Shown here one piece after another: positions 1 through 7,558 of a stretch of DNA of 33,814 nt. Every line of letters starts with the position of its first letter. The stretch's first letter is position 1. The stretch is from Candidatus Latescibacterota bacterium (GTDB taxonomy: Bacteria > Latescibacterota > UBA2968 > UBA8231). The translations under genes and the position numbers were made by a program. Under the pieces are notes generated by a model. The model was not told the DNA's origin. It ran no database searches and worked only from the letters and a program-made list of their open reading frames with translations. The stretch is taken from NCBI GenBank assembly GCA_022826515.1, contig JAJDUT010000075.1, positions 1-33,814 of the forward strand. The letters run 5' to 3'.

Positions 1-109
1 CTGCATCCGACCGGCTTCTTGCCCGCAGACTTGATGCACAAATGTGGACAAGGCGTGTCGGATCCCGGTATGCTCGCCGCTTTGGCCCTCGCTACAGGGC
101 GAGTGGTGC

Positions 110-499
110 ATGATAACCGGCCATGTTACTGCATACCGAGAGGCCGTCATTTCTCTGAATGTGGGGGGACCTAGGAACCAAGAGCGGGAGATTGATGCGG
201 TTGTAGATACAGGTTTCAACGGTTTTCTGACGCTTCCTGCATCTATTATTCAGGAGTTGGATCTCGTCTGGCATCGGCGGGGTCGGGCTATGCTTGCCGA
301 CGGCAGTAACAGCGTCTTCGATATCTACGAGGCTACCATTACATGGAATAGCAGGCCGAGACGGATCGCCGTGGACGAGGCAGAGTGTGATCCTCTTGTT
401 GGCATGTCTCTGCTTTACGGCTGTGAGTTGACTGTTCAAGTCGTAGATGGAGGCCGTGTGTCTATATATCCCCTGCCGCGTCAGATCGAAAGGGGCTAA
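110..499 (+). CDS. clan AA (retropepsin-like) aspartic protease
   Basis: The 129-aa product carries the hallmark D-T-G aspartic protease triplet in the context VDTGFNGFLTLP (near residues 32-43), followed by a hydrophobic stretch ending in DPLVGMSLL, which resembles the second conserved block of single-domain retropepsin-like bacterial proteases. Such proteins act as homodimers; their substrates in bacteria are mostly unknown. The reading frame is open from position 44, but the ATG at 110 is preferred because the family motif starts soon after it and an upstream frame ends in TGA at 111-113, giving an ATGA overlap typical of coupled genes. That upstream frame (entering from position 3) is short, arginine-rich and not recognised. 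The next ORF follows after two bases. No signal peptide is seen, so a cytoplasmic location is likely. The family call is fairly safe; the biological role is not known. Confidence 0.7.
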   Translation: MITGHVTAYREAVISLNVGGPRNQEREIDAVVDTGFNGFLTLPASIIQELDLVWHRRGRAMLADGSNSVFDIYEATITWNSRPRRIAVDEAECDPLVGMSLLYGCELTVQVVDGGRVSIYPLPRQIERG

Positions 500-501
500 C
501 G

Positions 502-888
502 ATGATTGCGGAGGGTTCCTGCTTGAGCCTACGCTTGGGCCACTTGGGAAAGTTCTCACAGTTATTTATCCAGCTAATGCAACGAAATGGCGGGGATCCA
601 TATTGCGGCCGTCGCCAGCCAGGACTGTTCCACAAGGCAGGATTCGAGATTGTCAAGGTTTCCGCGTCGTATGACTGTTGGACGCCGGATGCGGAGTCCA
701 CGCGGAGAAATGCACACTTTCTGTCGGAGTTGTGCGGCGACTCTGAATTCTCTGCTCAGCTTGTGGAATACAGACTAGCAGATAAACAGGTCTTGGCTCA
801 ACTAAAGTCATCATTTCTCACGTGGGGCGAGATGCCAGAGGCGTTTGCCGCAGAAGCGTGGGGCGAGCTCGTCGCCAGAAAAGCGTAA
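502..888 (+). pseudogene. C-terminal relic of a class I SAM-dependent methyltransferase
   Basis: From about residue 22 the 128-aa frame reads like the tail of a UbiE/Methyltransf_11-type methyltransferase: NGGDPYCGRRQPGLFHKAGF, then a strand with VSASYD, then an amphipathic end (WGEMPEAFAAEAWGELVARK). In complete members of 250-290 aa this segment follows the Rossmann fold. Here the glycine-rich SAM-binding motif I and all of the N-terminal half are absent, and the first 20 residues do not look like the family. It could be translated from the ATG at 502 (AAAGGGG upstream), but without the SAM site it should be inactive. The break lies close to the left edge of the defence island, so it may record an older rearrangement. 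Recognition is by motif memory, not by a search. Confidence 0.6.
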
Positions 889-901
889 ATTTGGGTTCCG
901 C

Positions 902-927
902 AGATTCAACAGACAGTGTTATTGAAT
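902..927 (+). repeat. imperfect 26-bp palindromic element, copy A
   Basis: The sequence begins AGATTCAACAGACA and ends TTGAAT. Its first 14 bases are identical to the start of the perfect palindrome at 3709-3735 inside the YhcG-family gene; the second half has diverged and lost one base. It ends on the ATG of the epimerase gene fragment at 926, immediately left of the island's direct repeat. Confidence 0.55.
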
Positions 928-979
928 GGCATCAGAATACAAGGTTTTGCTCATCGGCGGGCATTTTAGAAGGAGCTAG
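926..979 (+). pseudogene. 5' stump of an epimerase gene, duplicate of the start of the gene at 17289
   Basis: The frame ATG GCA TCA GAA TAC ... encodes MASEYKVLLIGG and then runs into unrelated residues (HFRRS) and a TAG at 977-979. The intact epimerase at 17289 begins (M)TSEYKVLLIGG with 32 of 33 bases identical over the shared block, so this is the first dozen codons of the same gene, cut off just after the start of the NAD-binding motif. No other part of the gene is present on this side. No convincing ribosome-binding site precedes it. It lies 26 bases upstream of hsdM and marks the left edge of the defence island. It is not expected to be functional. Confidence 0.75.
930..962 (+). repeat. 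direct repeat, left copy (candidate attL / target duplication)
   Basis: The 33 bases starting CATCAGAATACAAGGTTTTG match 17293-17325 with a single difference (C at 955, T at 17318). Similarity stops abruptly on both sides. The repeat codes for SEYKVLLIGG, the N-terminus of the epimerase. Confidence 0.8.
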
Positions 980-987
980 CGGCGCAC

Positions 988-3432
988 ATGGCTTTGAAAA
1001 AATCCCAACTCTATTCGTCGCTGTGGCAGAGTTGCGACGAATTGCGCGGCGGGATGGACGCCTCGCAGTACAAGGATTACGTCCTGACGCTGCTGTTTAT
1101 GAAGTACGTTTCGGACAAGTACGCTGACGATCCGTACCCGCTCATTGAAGTTCCACCCGGCGGCAGCTTCGTGGATATGTCAAACCTCAAGGGCGACAAG
1201 GAGATCGGCGACAAGATTAACAAGATCATCGGTCAGCTCATCGAGGCCAATGATCAGCTCAAGGACGTCATTGACCAAGCTGACTTCAACGACGAGAGCA
1301 AGCTCGGCACTGGTAAGGAGATGCAAGACCGGCTCTCGAAGCTGGTCGCTATATTCGAGGGGCTCGACTTCCGCGCCAACCGGGCCGAGGGCGATGACCT
1401 GTTGGGCGATGCCTACGAGTACTTGATGCGGCACTTTGCCACCGAGTCGGGTAAGAGCAAGGGGCAGTTCTATACGCCGGCCGAGGTCTCGCGCATTATG
1501 GCACAGGTGGTTGGGATCGGCTCGGGTACCCAACAGGATCAGACTATCTACGACCCGACTTGTGGCTCAGGCTCGCTCTTGCTCAAGGCCGCAGACGAAG
1601 CGCCGCACGGCATTACTGTTTATGGCCAGGAGATGGACAACGCCACCTATGCGCTGGCGCGGATGAACATGATCCTGCACGGCCACGAGACCGCCGAACT
1701 CTGGCGCGGCAACACCTTGGCCGCTCCGTACTTCAAGAACCCGGACGACCGCCTCAAGACCTTTGACTTTGCCGTCGCTAATCCGCCCTTTTCCGCCAAG
1801 GCTTGGTCCAGCGGCCTCAATCCAGACCACGACGAGTACGGGCGCTTCGAGTACGGCATCCCTCCGACTAAAAACGGCGACTATGCCTTTCTCTTGCATC
1901 TGATCGCGTCGCTCAATAGCAAGGGCAAGGGCGCGATTATCCTGCCGCACGGCGTGCTGTTTCGCGGCAACAAAGAGGCGGACATTCGCAAGAATCTCAT
2001 CCAGCGAGGCTTCATCAAGGGTATCATCGGCCTGCCGGCTAATCTGTTTTACGGAACTGGCATCCCCGCCTGCATCTTGGTCCTCGATAAAGAGAACGCC
2101 CGCGCCCGCAGCGGCATCTTCATGATCGACGCGAGCAAGGGTTTCCTCAAGGACGGCAATAAGAATCGTCTGCGCGCACAAGACATCCACCAAATCGTCG
2201 ATGTGTTCAACCGGCAGACTGAGTTGTCGCGCTATTCCCGCATGGTGCCGGTAGCTGAGATCGCTAGTCCGGCTAACGACTACAATCTGAACATCCCGCG
2301 CTACATTGATTCCAGCGAACCGGAAGATTTGCACGACCTCGACGCGCATTTGCACGGCGGCATCCCCGACCGCGATCTCGACGATCTCGGCATCTACTGG
2401 GATGTCTTTCCCTCACTGCGTCAGGCGTTGTTTGTGGGCAATGGGCGGGAGGGTTACAGCGAGGCTCGCGTTGAGACGCCGCAGGTGAAGGCCGCCATCC
2501 TCGGGCATGGGGAGTTCAAGTCGTACGAGGCGCGGGTCGCGGTCGTTCTCGATGGTTGGTGCAAGACGCACGAGCCGGTTCTCAAGGGGCTGGAGATAGA
2601 CGCCAATCCCAAGGACATCATCCGCGCTTTGGCGGAGGATTTGTTAGCGAGATTTGCTGACTTACCGCTGCTTGATCCGTACGACGTGTATCAGCGGCTG
2701 ATGGACTATTGGGACGAGGTGATGCAGGACGATGTGTACCTCATTGCTGCGGACGGTTGGGGCGAGGCCGCCAAGCCGCGTGGGATCGTCGAAGACAAAG
2801 ACAGGAAGATCAAGGAGACGCCGGATATCACTATCAAGCGCAAAAAGTACAAGATGGACTTGATTCCTCCGGGGCTGATCGTCGCGCGTTATTTCGCCGA
2901 TGAACAGGCCGCTGTCGAGGCGCTACAGGCCAAGCAGGAGGCTGCGGCCCGCGAGTTGGAGGAGTTCATTGAGGAGCACACTGGCGAAGAGGGCTTGCTG
3001 GAGGACGCGGTCAACGACAAGGGCAAGGTCACTAAGAGCGGCGTGACGGAGCGGCTCAAGGCTATCCGGTACGAGCCGGAGAGCGACGAGGAACGCGATG
3101 CCCTCAAGCAGTGCCGGACTCTAATTGAGGGCGAGGCTAAGGCGGCTAAGGCCGTCAAGGAGGCCCAAGCCCGCTTGGATGAGCAGGTGCTGGCCCGCTA
3201 TGGCGTGCTCACTGAAGCCGAGATCAAGACGCTGGCGGTTGAGGACAAGTGGTTTGCGAGCATCCGGAGTGTTATCGAAGGTGAGGTTCAGCGGCTGACT
3301 CAGCAACTCGCCGGGCGGGTGAAGGAACTGGAAGAGCGCTACGCCCGTCCGCTGCCGGAGTTGGAACGGGAGGTGGAGGTGTTTGGTGATAAGGTCGAGG
3401 GACACTTGAAACGGATGGGGATTTTGCTATGA
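988..3432 (+). CDS. hsdM: type I restriction-modification DNA methyltransferase subunit (HsdM), long form
   Basis: HsdM methylates adenine N6 within the bipartite site chosen by HsdS and is the core of both the M2S methylase and the R2M2S restriction complex. The N-terminal helical HsdM domain covers about residues 5-150. The N6-methylase domain follows, with FYTPAEV at 161, SAM-binding motif I DPTCGSGSLLL at 189 and catalytic motif IV NPPF at 265. The protein is 814 aa, about 300 longer than the usual 480-540. The extra C-terminal part (from about residue 500) is rich in charged residues and heptad-like helices (KQEAAARELEEFIEEHTGEE), so it is probably coiled coil; long HsdM forms of this type are known. 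The start is the ATG with GAAGGAG upstream. The stop overlaps the next gene by four bases (ATGA), and hsdS follows one gene later. Confidence 0.95.
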   Translation: MALKKSQLYSSLWQSCDELRGGMDASQYKDYVLTLLFMKYVSDKYADDPYPLIEVPPGGSFVDMSNLKGDKEIGDKINKIIGQLIEANDQLKDVIDQADFNDESKLGTGKEMQDRLSKLVAIFEGLDFRANRAEGDDLLGDAYEYLMRHFATESGKSKGQFYTPAEVSRIMAQVVGIGSGTQQDQTIYDPTCGSGSLLLKAADEAPHGITVYGQEMDNATYALARMNMILHGHETAELWRGNTLAAPYFKNPDDRLKTFDFAVANPPFSAKAWSSGLNPDHDEYGRFEYGIPPTKNGDYAFLLHLIASLNSKGKGAIILPHGVLFRGNKEADIRKNLIQRGFIKGIIGLPANLFYGTGIPACILVLDKENARARSGIFMIDASKGFLKDGNKNRLRAQDIHQIVDVFNRQTELSRYSRMVPVAEIASPANDYNLNIPRYIDSSEPEDLHDLDAHLHGGIPDRDLDDLGIYWDVFPSLRQALFVGNGREGYSEARVETPQVKAAILGHGEFKSYEARVAVVLDGWCKTHEPVLKGLEIDANPKDIIRALAEDLLARFADLPLLDPYDVYQRLMDYWDEVMQDDVYLIAADGWGEAAKPRGIVEDKDRKIKETPDITIKRKKYKMDLIPPGLIVARYFADEQAAVEALQAKQEAAARELEEFIEEHTGEEGLLEDAVNDKGKVTKSGVTERLKAIRYEPESDEERDALKQCRTLIEGEAKAAKAVKEAQARLDEQVLARYGVLTEAEIKTLAVEDKWFASIRSVIEGEVQRLTQQLAGRVKELEERYARPLPELEREVEVFGDKVEGHLKRMGILL

Positions 3433-4610
3433 GTCAAAAATTCGATTTTGAGAATCTCGTGGAGTTGTGTAGGCGCACCCACGAGGAAACACAACGCTCG
3501 GCGGCACGAGCTATTGATCACTCGCTTGTGGCGCGGAATTGGCTGTTCGGCAAGTATATCGTCGAGTATGAACAGCATGGCGCGGATAGGGCGGAATACG
3601 GCAGAGGATTGATTACTAGTCTGTCCGGCAAGTTGAAAGCCGGGGACGTCAAAGGCTGCTCGCCTACAAACCTGCGGAAATTCCGCGAGTTCTACCTAGC
3701 GTACTCCGAGATTCAACAGACACTGTCTGTTGAATCCACCGAACCGACCAAGAACCGGCAATCGATTTCCGGCAGCCGGGAGATTTCCGAGACACCGTCG
3801 CGGATTTTGGTCACCCTACCGAGCGAGCCGCTGCTTGCCACGCAGATTTCGCAGACACTGTCTGCCGAATTGGTGAAGCGGTTCTCCCTCGGCTGGTCCC
3901 ACTACGTCACTCTTCTGACCATCGACAATCCCGAACAACGCCACTTCTACGAGATTGAGGCGATCGACAACGACTGGAGTGTCCGCGAACTCAAGCGGCA
4001 GATCGACAGCTCCCTGTACGAGCGGCTCGCACTCAGCCGCGACAAGGAGGAAGTTCGTCGGCTTGCCAGCGAGGGGCAGGTGATCGAGAAGGCTTCGGAC
4101 CTGATCAAGGACCCGGTCGTGCTGGAGTTTCTTGGGTTGGAGGAAAAGCCCGTCTATTCCGAGAGCGAGCTGGAAACGGCGATCATTGACCGGCTTCAGC
4201 ACTTCTTGTTGGAGTTGGGTAAGGGATTTCTGTTCGAGGCGCGGCAGAAGCGGTTTACTTTCGATAACAGCCATTTCCGCGTGGATCTCGTTTTCTACAA
4301 TCGGCTCCTGCGTTGCTATGTGCTGATTGACCTCAAACGCGGCGAACTGACCCATCAGGACTTGGGTCAGATGCAGATGTACGTCAACTACTTTGACCGC
4401 TATGTGAAGACGGACGACGAACTTCCGACCATCGGTATTGTGCTCTGTGGCCGCAAGAACGATGCCGTGGTTGAACTGACGCTACCGGAGGAAGCCAATA
4501 TCTACGCGTCGAAATACCAGCTCTATCTGCCGTCGAAACAGGAACTTGTAGCCCAACTGGAGAGCGTCCAGAGAGAGTTGAGCTATCGGGGAGGCGAAGA
4601 CGGTGAATAG
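3429..4610 (+). CDS. YhcG-family (DUF1016) PD-(D/E)XK nuclease
   Basis: The 393-aa protein has the two parts of the DUF1016 family. The N-terminal helical domain contains LFGKYIVEYEQHG and YGRGLI (residues 35-65). The C-terminal PD-(D/E)XK nuclease fold has D286 in VDLVFYNRLL and D301-L-K303 in VLIDLKRG, followed by THQDLGQMQMYVNYFDR. Members often sit inside type I restriction operons, as here between hsdM and hsdS, with four- and eight-base overlaps; their exact job there is not established, though a DNA-cleaving or defence role is likely. The linker between the domains (about residues 90-150) is unusual: it is polar, and two copies of a palindromic DNA element encode QQTLSVES and SQTLSAEL. 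Only the two domain ends look conserved. The start ATG is fixed by the overlap with the hsdM stop. Confidence 0.88.
   Translation: MSQKFDFENLVELCRRTHEETQRSAARAIDHSLVARNWLFGKYIVEYEQHGADRAEYGRGLITSLSGKLKAGDVKGCSPTNLRKFREFYLAYSEIQQTLSVESTEPTKNRQSISGSREISETPSRILVTLPSEPLLATQISQTLSAELVKRFSLGWSHYVTLLTIDNPEQRHFYEIEAIDNDWSVRELKRQIDSSLYERLALSRDKEEVRRLASEGQVIEKASDLIKDPVVLEFLGLEEKPVYSESELETAIIDRLQHFLLELGKGFLFEARQKRFTFDNSHFRVDLVFYNRLLRCYVLIDLKRGELTHQDLGQMQMYVNYFDRYVKTDDELPTIGIVLCGRKNDAVVELTLPEEANIYASKYQLYLPSKQELVAQLESVQRELSYRGGEDGE
3709..3735 (+). repeat. 27-bp palindromic element, copy B (25 bp perfect)
   Basis: Positions 3711-3735 form a perfect inverted repeat with arms ATTCAACAGACA and TGTCTGTTGAAT around a central C. 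It lies in frame inside the DUF1016 gene and codes for part of its interdomain linker. Confidence 0.85.
3844..3870 (+). repeat. 27-bp palindromic element, copy C
   Basis: This copy matches copy B at 22 of 27 bases and keeps the central CAGACACTGTCTG palindrome. It is in the same reading frame as copy B, 135 bases downstream, so the two copies give related peptides (IQQTLSVES and ISQTLSAEL). Confidence 0.7.
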
Positions 4611-5961
4611 CGGGCGAGGGATAAAGGGGAGCGCCCTTGGAAATGGACGCCGGGCGCTAGCGGAAGAGGTGCCAGTGGGTTACAAGCGGACTGAGGTGGG
4701 GGTGATTCCGGAAGACTGGTCTGTGTTTTCCATTGACGAGCTTTTTGACTACCTGCGTACCGCTTCCAATTCAAGAGCTGATCTCGGAGATACAGGTGTT
4801 GTTGCGTATGTGCATTATGGCGACATCCATACCCGTTTTCATCACTTCATTGACTTCTCACGCGATAATGTACCGCGTCTTTTGGCCGGCAAGAGCGTTA
4901 CAGCCACTCGGCTTCGTGATGGCGATCTGATTGTCGCGGATGCCTCCGAAGACGAAGCCGGGGTTGGTAAGAGCGTGGAAGTTCGAAACCTTGGCACTAT
5001 TGAAGCAGTTTCAGGGTTGCATACTTTCCTGTTGAGATCAAAGAATCGGCGAGTCCATGATGGCTATCGCGGGTATCTCCTAGAAAAGGAACCCGTAAGG
5101 GGACAATTACGTCGTCTCGCCACTGGTCTAAAGGTCTTCGGAATATCGAAGCAGGCGCTCAGAGATGTTCGCATACCACTTCCTCCCCTCTCCGAACAAC
5201 GCGCCATCGCCGAAGCGTTGTCGGACGTGGATGGGATGCTCGCGGCGTTGGAGGCGCTGATCTCCAAGAAGCGGGCCGTCAAGCAGGCCGCCATGCAGCA
5301 ACTCCTCACCGGCGAGAGCCGCCTGCCGGGGTTTAGTGGGGCTTGGGAGACGAAGCGGATTGGCGATTTTACCGACTGCACTGCAGGTGGAACCCCAAGT
5401 ACACTCATTTTTGAATACTGGGGAGGAACCATTCGATGGATGAACTCGGGTGAATTGAACAACAAGATTGTTCATGATGTTGAAGGACGGATAACAGAGC
5501 GAGGTCTGCGCGAATCGAGTACTAAAATCGTTCCGCCTCAATGTGTCCTAATCGGTTTGGCAGGACAAGGGAAGACAAGGGGGACAGTAGCCATTAACAC
5601 GGTTGAGCTTTGCACAAATCAGTCGATTGCAGCAATCTACCCGAATGATTCCTTCGTACCAGAGTACCTCTACTACAACCTTGATGCACGTTACGAAGAG
5701 TTGCGCGGAATGTCTACAGGAGATGGTGGTCGCGGAGGACTAAACCTTCAAATTATCCTCTCTATTGCGGTACCCTTTCCGCGTGTAGATGAGCAAACCG
5801 CCATCGCCACCGTCCTCTCCGACATGGACGCCGAGATCGCCGTGCTGGAACGACGCCGGGACAAGGCTCATGTCGTCAAGCAGGGCATGATGCAGCAGCT
5901 TCTCACCGGCAAAGTGAGACTGCTTAAACTAACTCGTACTATGGAAGCCTCGGCATGCTGA
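4603..5961 (+). CDS. hsdS: type I restriction-modification specificity subunit (HsdS)
   Basis: HsdS recognises the two half-sites of the target and holds HsdM and HsdR together. The 452-aa protein has two target-recognition domains, each followed by a conserved helical spacer. TRD1 covers about residues 38-200, with the family start GVIPEDWSVFSIDELF, and its spacer has PPLSEQRAIAEALSDVD and KQAAMQQLLTGE. TRD2 covers about 245-395, with IGDFTDCTAGGTPS, and its spacer has RVDEQTAIATVLSDMD and KQGMMQQLLTGK. The start chosen is the GTG that overlaps the upstream gene by eight bases. A GTG at 4675 (giving VGYKRTEVGVIPEDW) with a purine-rich stretch ahead is an equally good start and would remove an atypical 24-residue leader. 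The gene is followed with a seven-base overlap by kwaA, not by hsdR, which lies about 5.8 kb downstream. Confidence 0.93.
   Translation: MNSGRGIKGSALGNGRRALAEEVPVGYKRTEVGVIPEDWSVFSIDELFDYLRTASNSRADLGDTGVVAYVHYGDIHTRFHHFIDFSRDNVPRLLAGKSVTATRLRDGDLIVADASEDEAGVGKSVEVRNLGTIEAVSGLHTFLLRSKNRRVHDGYRGYLLEKEPVRGQLRRLATGLKVFGISKQALRDVRIPLPPLSEQRAIAEALSDVDGMLAALEALISKKRAVKQAAMQQLLTGESRLPGFSGAWETKRIGDFTDCTAGGTPSTLIFEYWGGTIRWMNSGELNNKIVHDVEGRITERGLRESSTKIVPPQCVLIGLAGQGKTRGTVAINTVELCTNQSIAAIYPNDSFVPEYLYYNLDARYEELRGMSTGDGGRGGLNLQIILSIAVPFPRVDEQTAIATVLSDMDAEIAVLERRRDKAHVVKQGMMQQLLTGKVRLLKLTRTMEASAC
5278..5313 (+). repeat. spacer repeat of hsdS, first copy
   Basis: The 36 bases here match 5875-5910 at 30 positions. 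Both encode VKQ-x-x-MQQLLTG, the conserved spacer after each recognition domain. Such within-gene repeats are the usual sites for exchange of recognition domains between hsdS alleles. Confidence 0.6.
5875..5910 (+). repeat. spacer repeat of hsdS, second copy
   Basis: Second copy of the spacer repeat, after target-recognition domain 2; 30 of 36 bases match 5278-5313. Same frame and direction as the first copy. Confidence 0.6.
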
Positions 5962-6491
5962 GCATCTTAGCCAAGTGTCTTCTGGTATCGACATCCTTGT
6001 CCCCTGTGTTAGGTGCCGTGGCCATAAATCAGTTGGAGTGTGGTAAGCCATGGACTAACTGGATTTGGTGGATAGTAGTGGCGTTTTTTCTGGTGGCTCT
6101 ATGTTGGGGGCTATTGAAATATGCTAAAAAAAATGTCCAGAAGCACTTACTCTATATCAAGGAATTTGAACGTAGGGATCAGGAAATGCTCACGTTCCTG
6201 TTTATCTATCTGTTGCCCTTTGTCAGATCAAAGCACTCGACGTTTGCTAATGAGTGGATCATGAGTGTGTACATTCTGTCAATCATTATCCTAGCCATTG
6301 CACATGCAGGTGCCTTTCATTTCAATCCAGTCATGCGTCTTCTTGGCTATCGATTTTATGCTGTAAAGGATCGTCATGGGGTATCCAATCTTCTCATTAG
6401 CAAGACGGACTTGCGGCGATCTGGAAAAGAAGTCCGAGTGGTGGGACTCGATTGGAACGTTTATCTATACATAGGAGAGTCAGATGCTTGA
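5955..6491 (+). CDS. kwaA: Kiwa-like membrane subunit KwaA
   Basis: The 178-aa protein is mostly membrane. Probable segments are residues 5-24, 35-56 (WIWWIVVAFFLVALCWGLL), 78-91 (MLTFLFIYLLPFV) and 101-122 (WIMSVYILSIIILAIAHAG). The pattern YLLPF in the third segment and NPVMRLLGYRFYAV after the fourth, with a short soluble tail, is what I associate with KwaA, the membrane partner in the two-gene Kiwa anti-phage system. In known Kiwa, KwaA and KwaB form a membrane-associated complex that limits phage development. The family call rests on these motifs and on the adjoining KwaB-like gene, which it overlaps by eight bases. It also overlaps hsdS by seven bases, so it appears to belong to the restriction operon. 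The start ATG is the only good one near the hsdS stop. Sequence divergence in this family is high, so a profile match is the decisive test. Confidence 0.72.
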   Translation: MLSILAKCLLVSTSLSPVLGAVAINQLECGKPWTNWIWWIVVAFFLVALCWGLLKYAKKNVQKHLLYIKEFERRDQEMLTFLFIYLLPFVRSKHSTFANEWIMSVYILSIIILAIAHAGAFHFNPVMRLLGYRFYAVKDRHGVSNLLISKTDLRRSGKEVRVVGLDWNVYLYIGESDA

Positions 6492-7398
6492 GAACTTCCA
6501 TCTTGCGGCGATCATTACACAAGGTGCCCAAATGCGTATGCTACAGATTCCTCTGCATCAGGAGCTACAGGAGTATCTCGCGGAGAGCTGGCAAACTCAG
6601 CTACAGGAGTATTTCGCGGAGAGCCGGGAAACTCAGTATGACACATCTGTAGATATACGTGAGATTGATTTCAACATCGGTTACAAATTAGATGAGGGCG
6701 AGTGCTTTCGCTTGTCTGACTACGAACTGCCCGCCTGGATAGCGGAGGAAAACAGCGAGACCATCCGGAATTTTGATGCGATCGGTACCAATGAGACATT
6801 GATTGATTCCATTAAGGGCATGGTGGCATTCGCGCTAAACGACCAAGGAGAGGAGTTGATGCTGTTCCAGAACTTCACCCATTCTCAGGTGATCCGACCG
6901 GGCCTATCTCTGTTGCTGGATCGCCAGACTTACAAGACCATAGAACACCCAGGGCTGACGCTTGACAGGAAGCTGAGCGCCGTGTATTTGCCTACTGAAG
7001 GTAAGTTGCTGTTTCGTAGCTTCCGTACCGTCAATACCTTCCTGCCGCTCGCGGACTTCTATAAAGAAGCATCGGAACAAGAGATTCGAGAAGTGCTGGG
7101 TCACGAACTGCTGGAACCACAAGACGCGGACGCCTTGGCGGTGGGAGCCAATCAATGGTTCCGTAAGCGGTTCGCTATGCTCAGGGATTCACGCGTGCTT
7201 GATCAGTATTCCGCAAGAGAAATCAAGGCGCGTTCCAATGGATACGACGTCGAGATTGGCATCTCGCAGGACAAGATCGTCTTCCCCGCTGATAAGCCTG
7301 CGGCGAAAAAGATCCTGCAATTTCTCAACGAAGAGATCTTCCGAGGCCCTATTACCGAAACGCTCTATGAGACCAATTCTAAAAGGCAGGCTGACTGA
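6484..7398 (+). CDS. kwaB: Kiwa-like subunit KwaB (DUF4868)
   Basis: The 304-aa soluble protein fits the KwaB/DUF4868 family in length and in its C-terminal half. This has a central SAVYLPTEGKLLFRSFRTVN strand region (residues 160-185), then WFRKRFAMLRDSRVLD, an acidic-basic hinge, IVFPADKPAAKKILQFLNEE, and the ending GPITETLYETNSKRQ. KwaB is the DNA-binding effector partner of the membrane protein KwaA in Kiwa defence. It starts at an ATG overlapping kwaA by eight bases, so the two are translationally coupled. The N-terminus is odd: residues 28-39 (LQEYLAESWQTQ) and 40-51 (LQEYFAESRETQ) are a tandem duplication encoded by a 36-bp repeat. No transmembrane segment is seen. About 160 bases without a gene follow, so kwaB is probably the last gene of the hsdM-started operon. 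Confidence 0.75.
   Translation: MLENFHLAAIITQGAQMRMLQIPLHQELQEYLAESWQTQLQEYFAESRETQYDTSVDIREIDFNIGYKLDEGECFRLSDYELPAWIAEENSETIRNFDAIGTNETLIDSIKGMVAFALNDQGEELMLFQNFTHSQVIRPGLSLLLDRQTYKTIEHPGLTLDRKLSAVYLPTEGKLLFRSFRTVNTFLPLADFYKEASEQEIREVLGHELLEPQDADALAVGANQWFRKRFAMLRDSRVLDQYSAREIKARSNGYDVEIGISQDKIVFPADKPAAKKILQFLNEEIFRGPITETLYETNSKRQAD
6565..6636 (+). repeat. 36-bp tandem duplication inside kwaB
   Basis: Units 6565-6600 and 6601-6636 are 33/36 identical and keep the frame. They encode two 12-residue amphipathic helical turns. The three differences between units show that the duplication is not brand new. Confidence 0.9.
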
Positions 7399-7482
7399 TG
7401 AGTTCAGTTGGCCACTAGAAAATTCTCACTCAGGCAGCACACGGTGTGGCGAAGGACTGAACAAAGTTGCAGATTTAGTTCA

Positions 7483-7509
7483 TTGAAGCCCATTGCGGCT
7501 CCATATATA
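7483..7509 (+). promoter_or_regulatory. weak candidate promoter of the methylase-nuclease pair
   Basis: In the 160-base gap between kwaB and the methylase gene, TTGAAG (7483-7488) and TATATA (7504-7509) lie 15 bases apart, upstream of a start with TGAGGAAG ahead. The spacing is short and the match is only fair. The gap otherwise shows no gene or clear terminator. Confidence 0.25.
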
Positions 7510-7558
7510 GGGAGTCGATACCTTCGGATTAAGTTTTAATTCCTGTGAGGAAGCATAG

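Noticed and set aside
1..172. Possible end of an upstream gene entering the window in frames 1 or 3
   Set aside because: Both short frames lack recognisable features; the frame-3 stop overlaps the protease ATG, but this is too little to call a gene.
1567..2355. Long open frame (262 codons) on the minus strand inside hsdM
   Set aside because: It is the antisense shadow of the well-supported hsdM frame; its translation has no recognisable motif.
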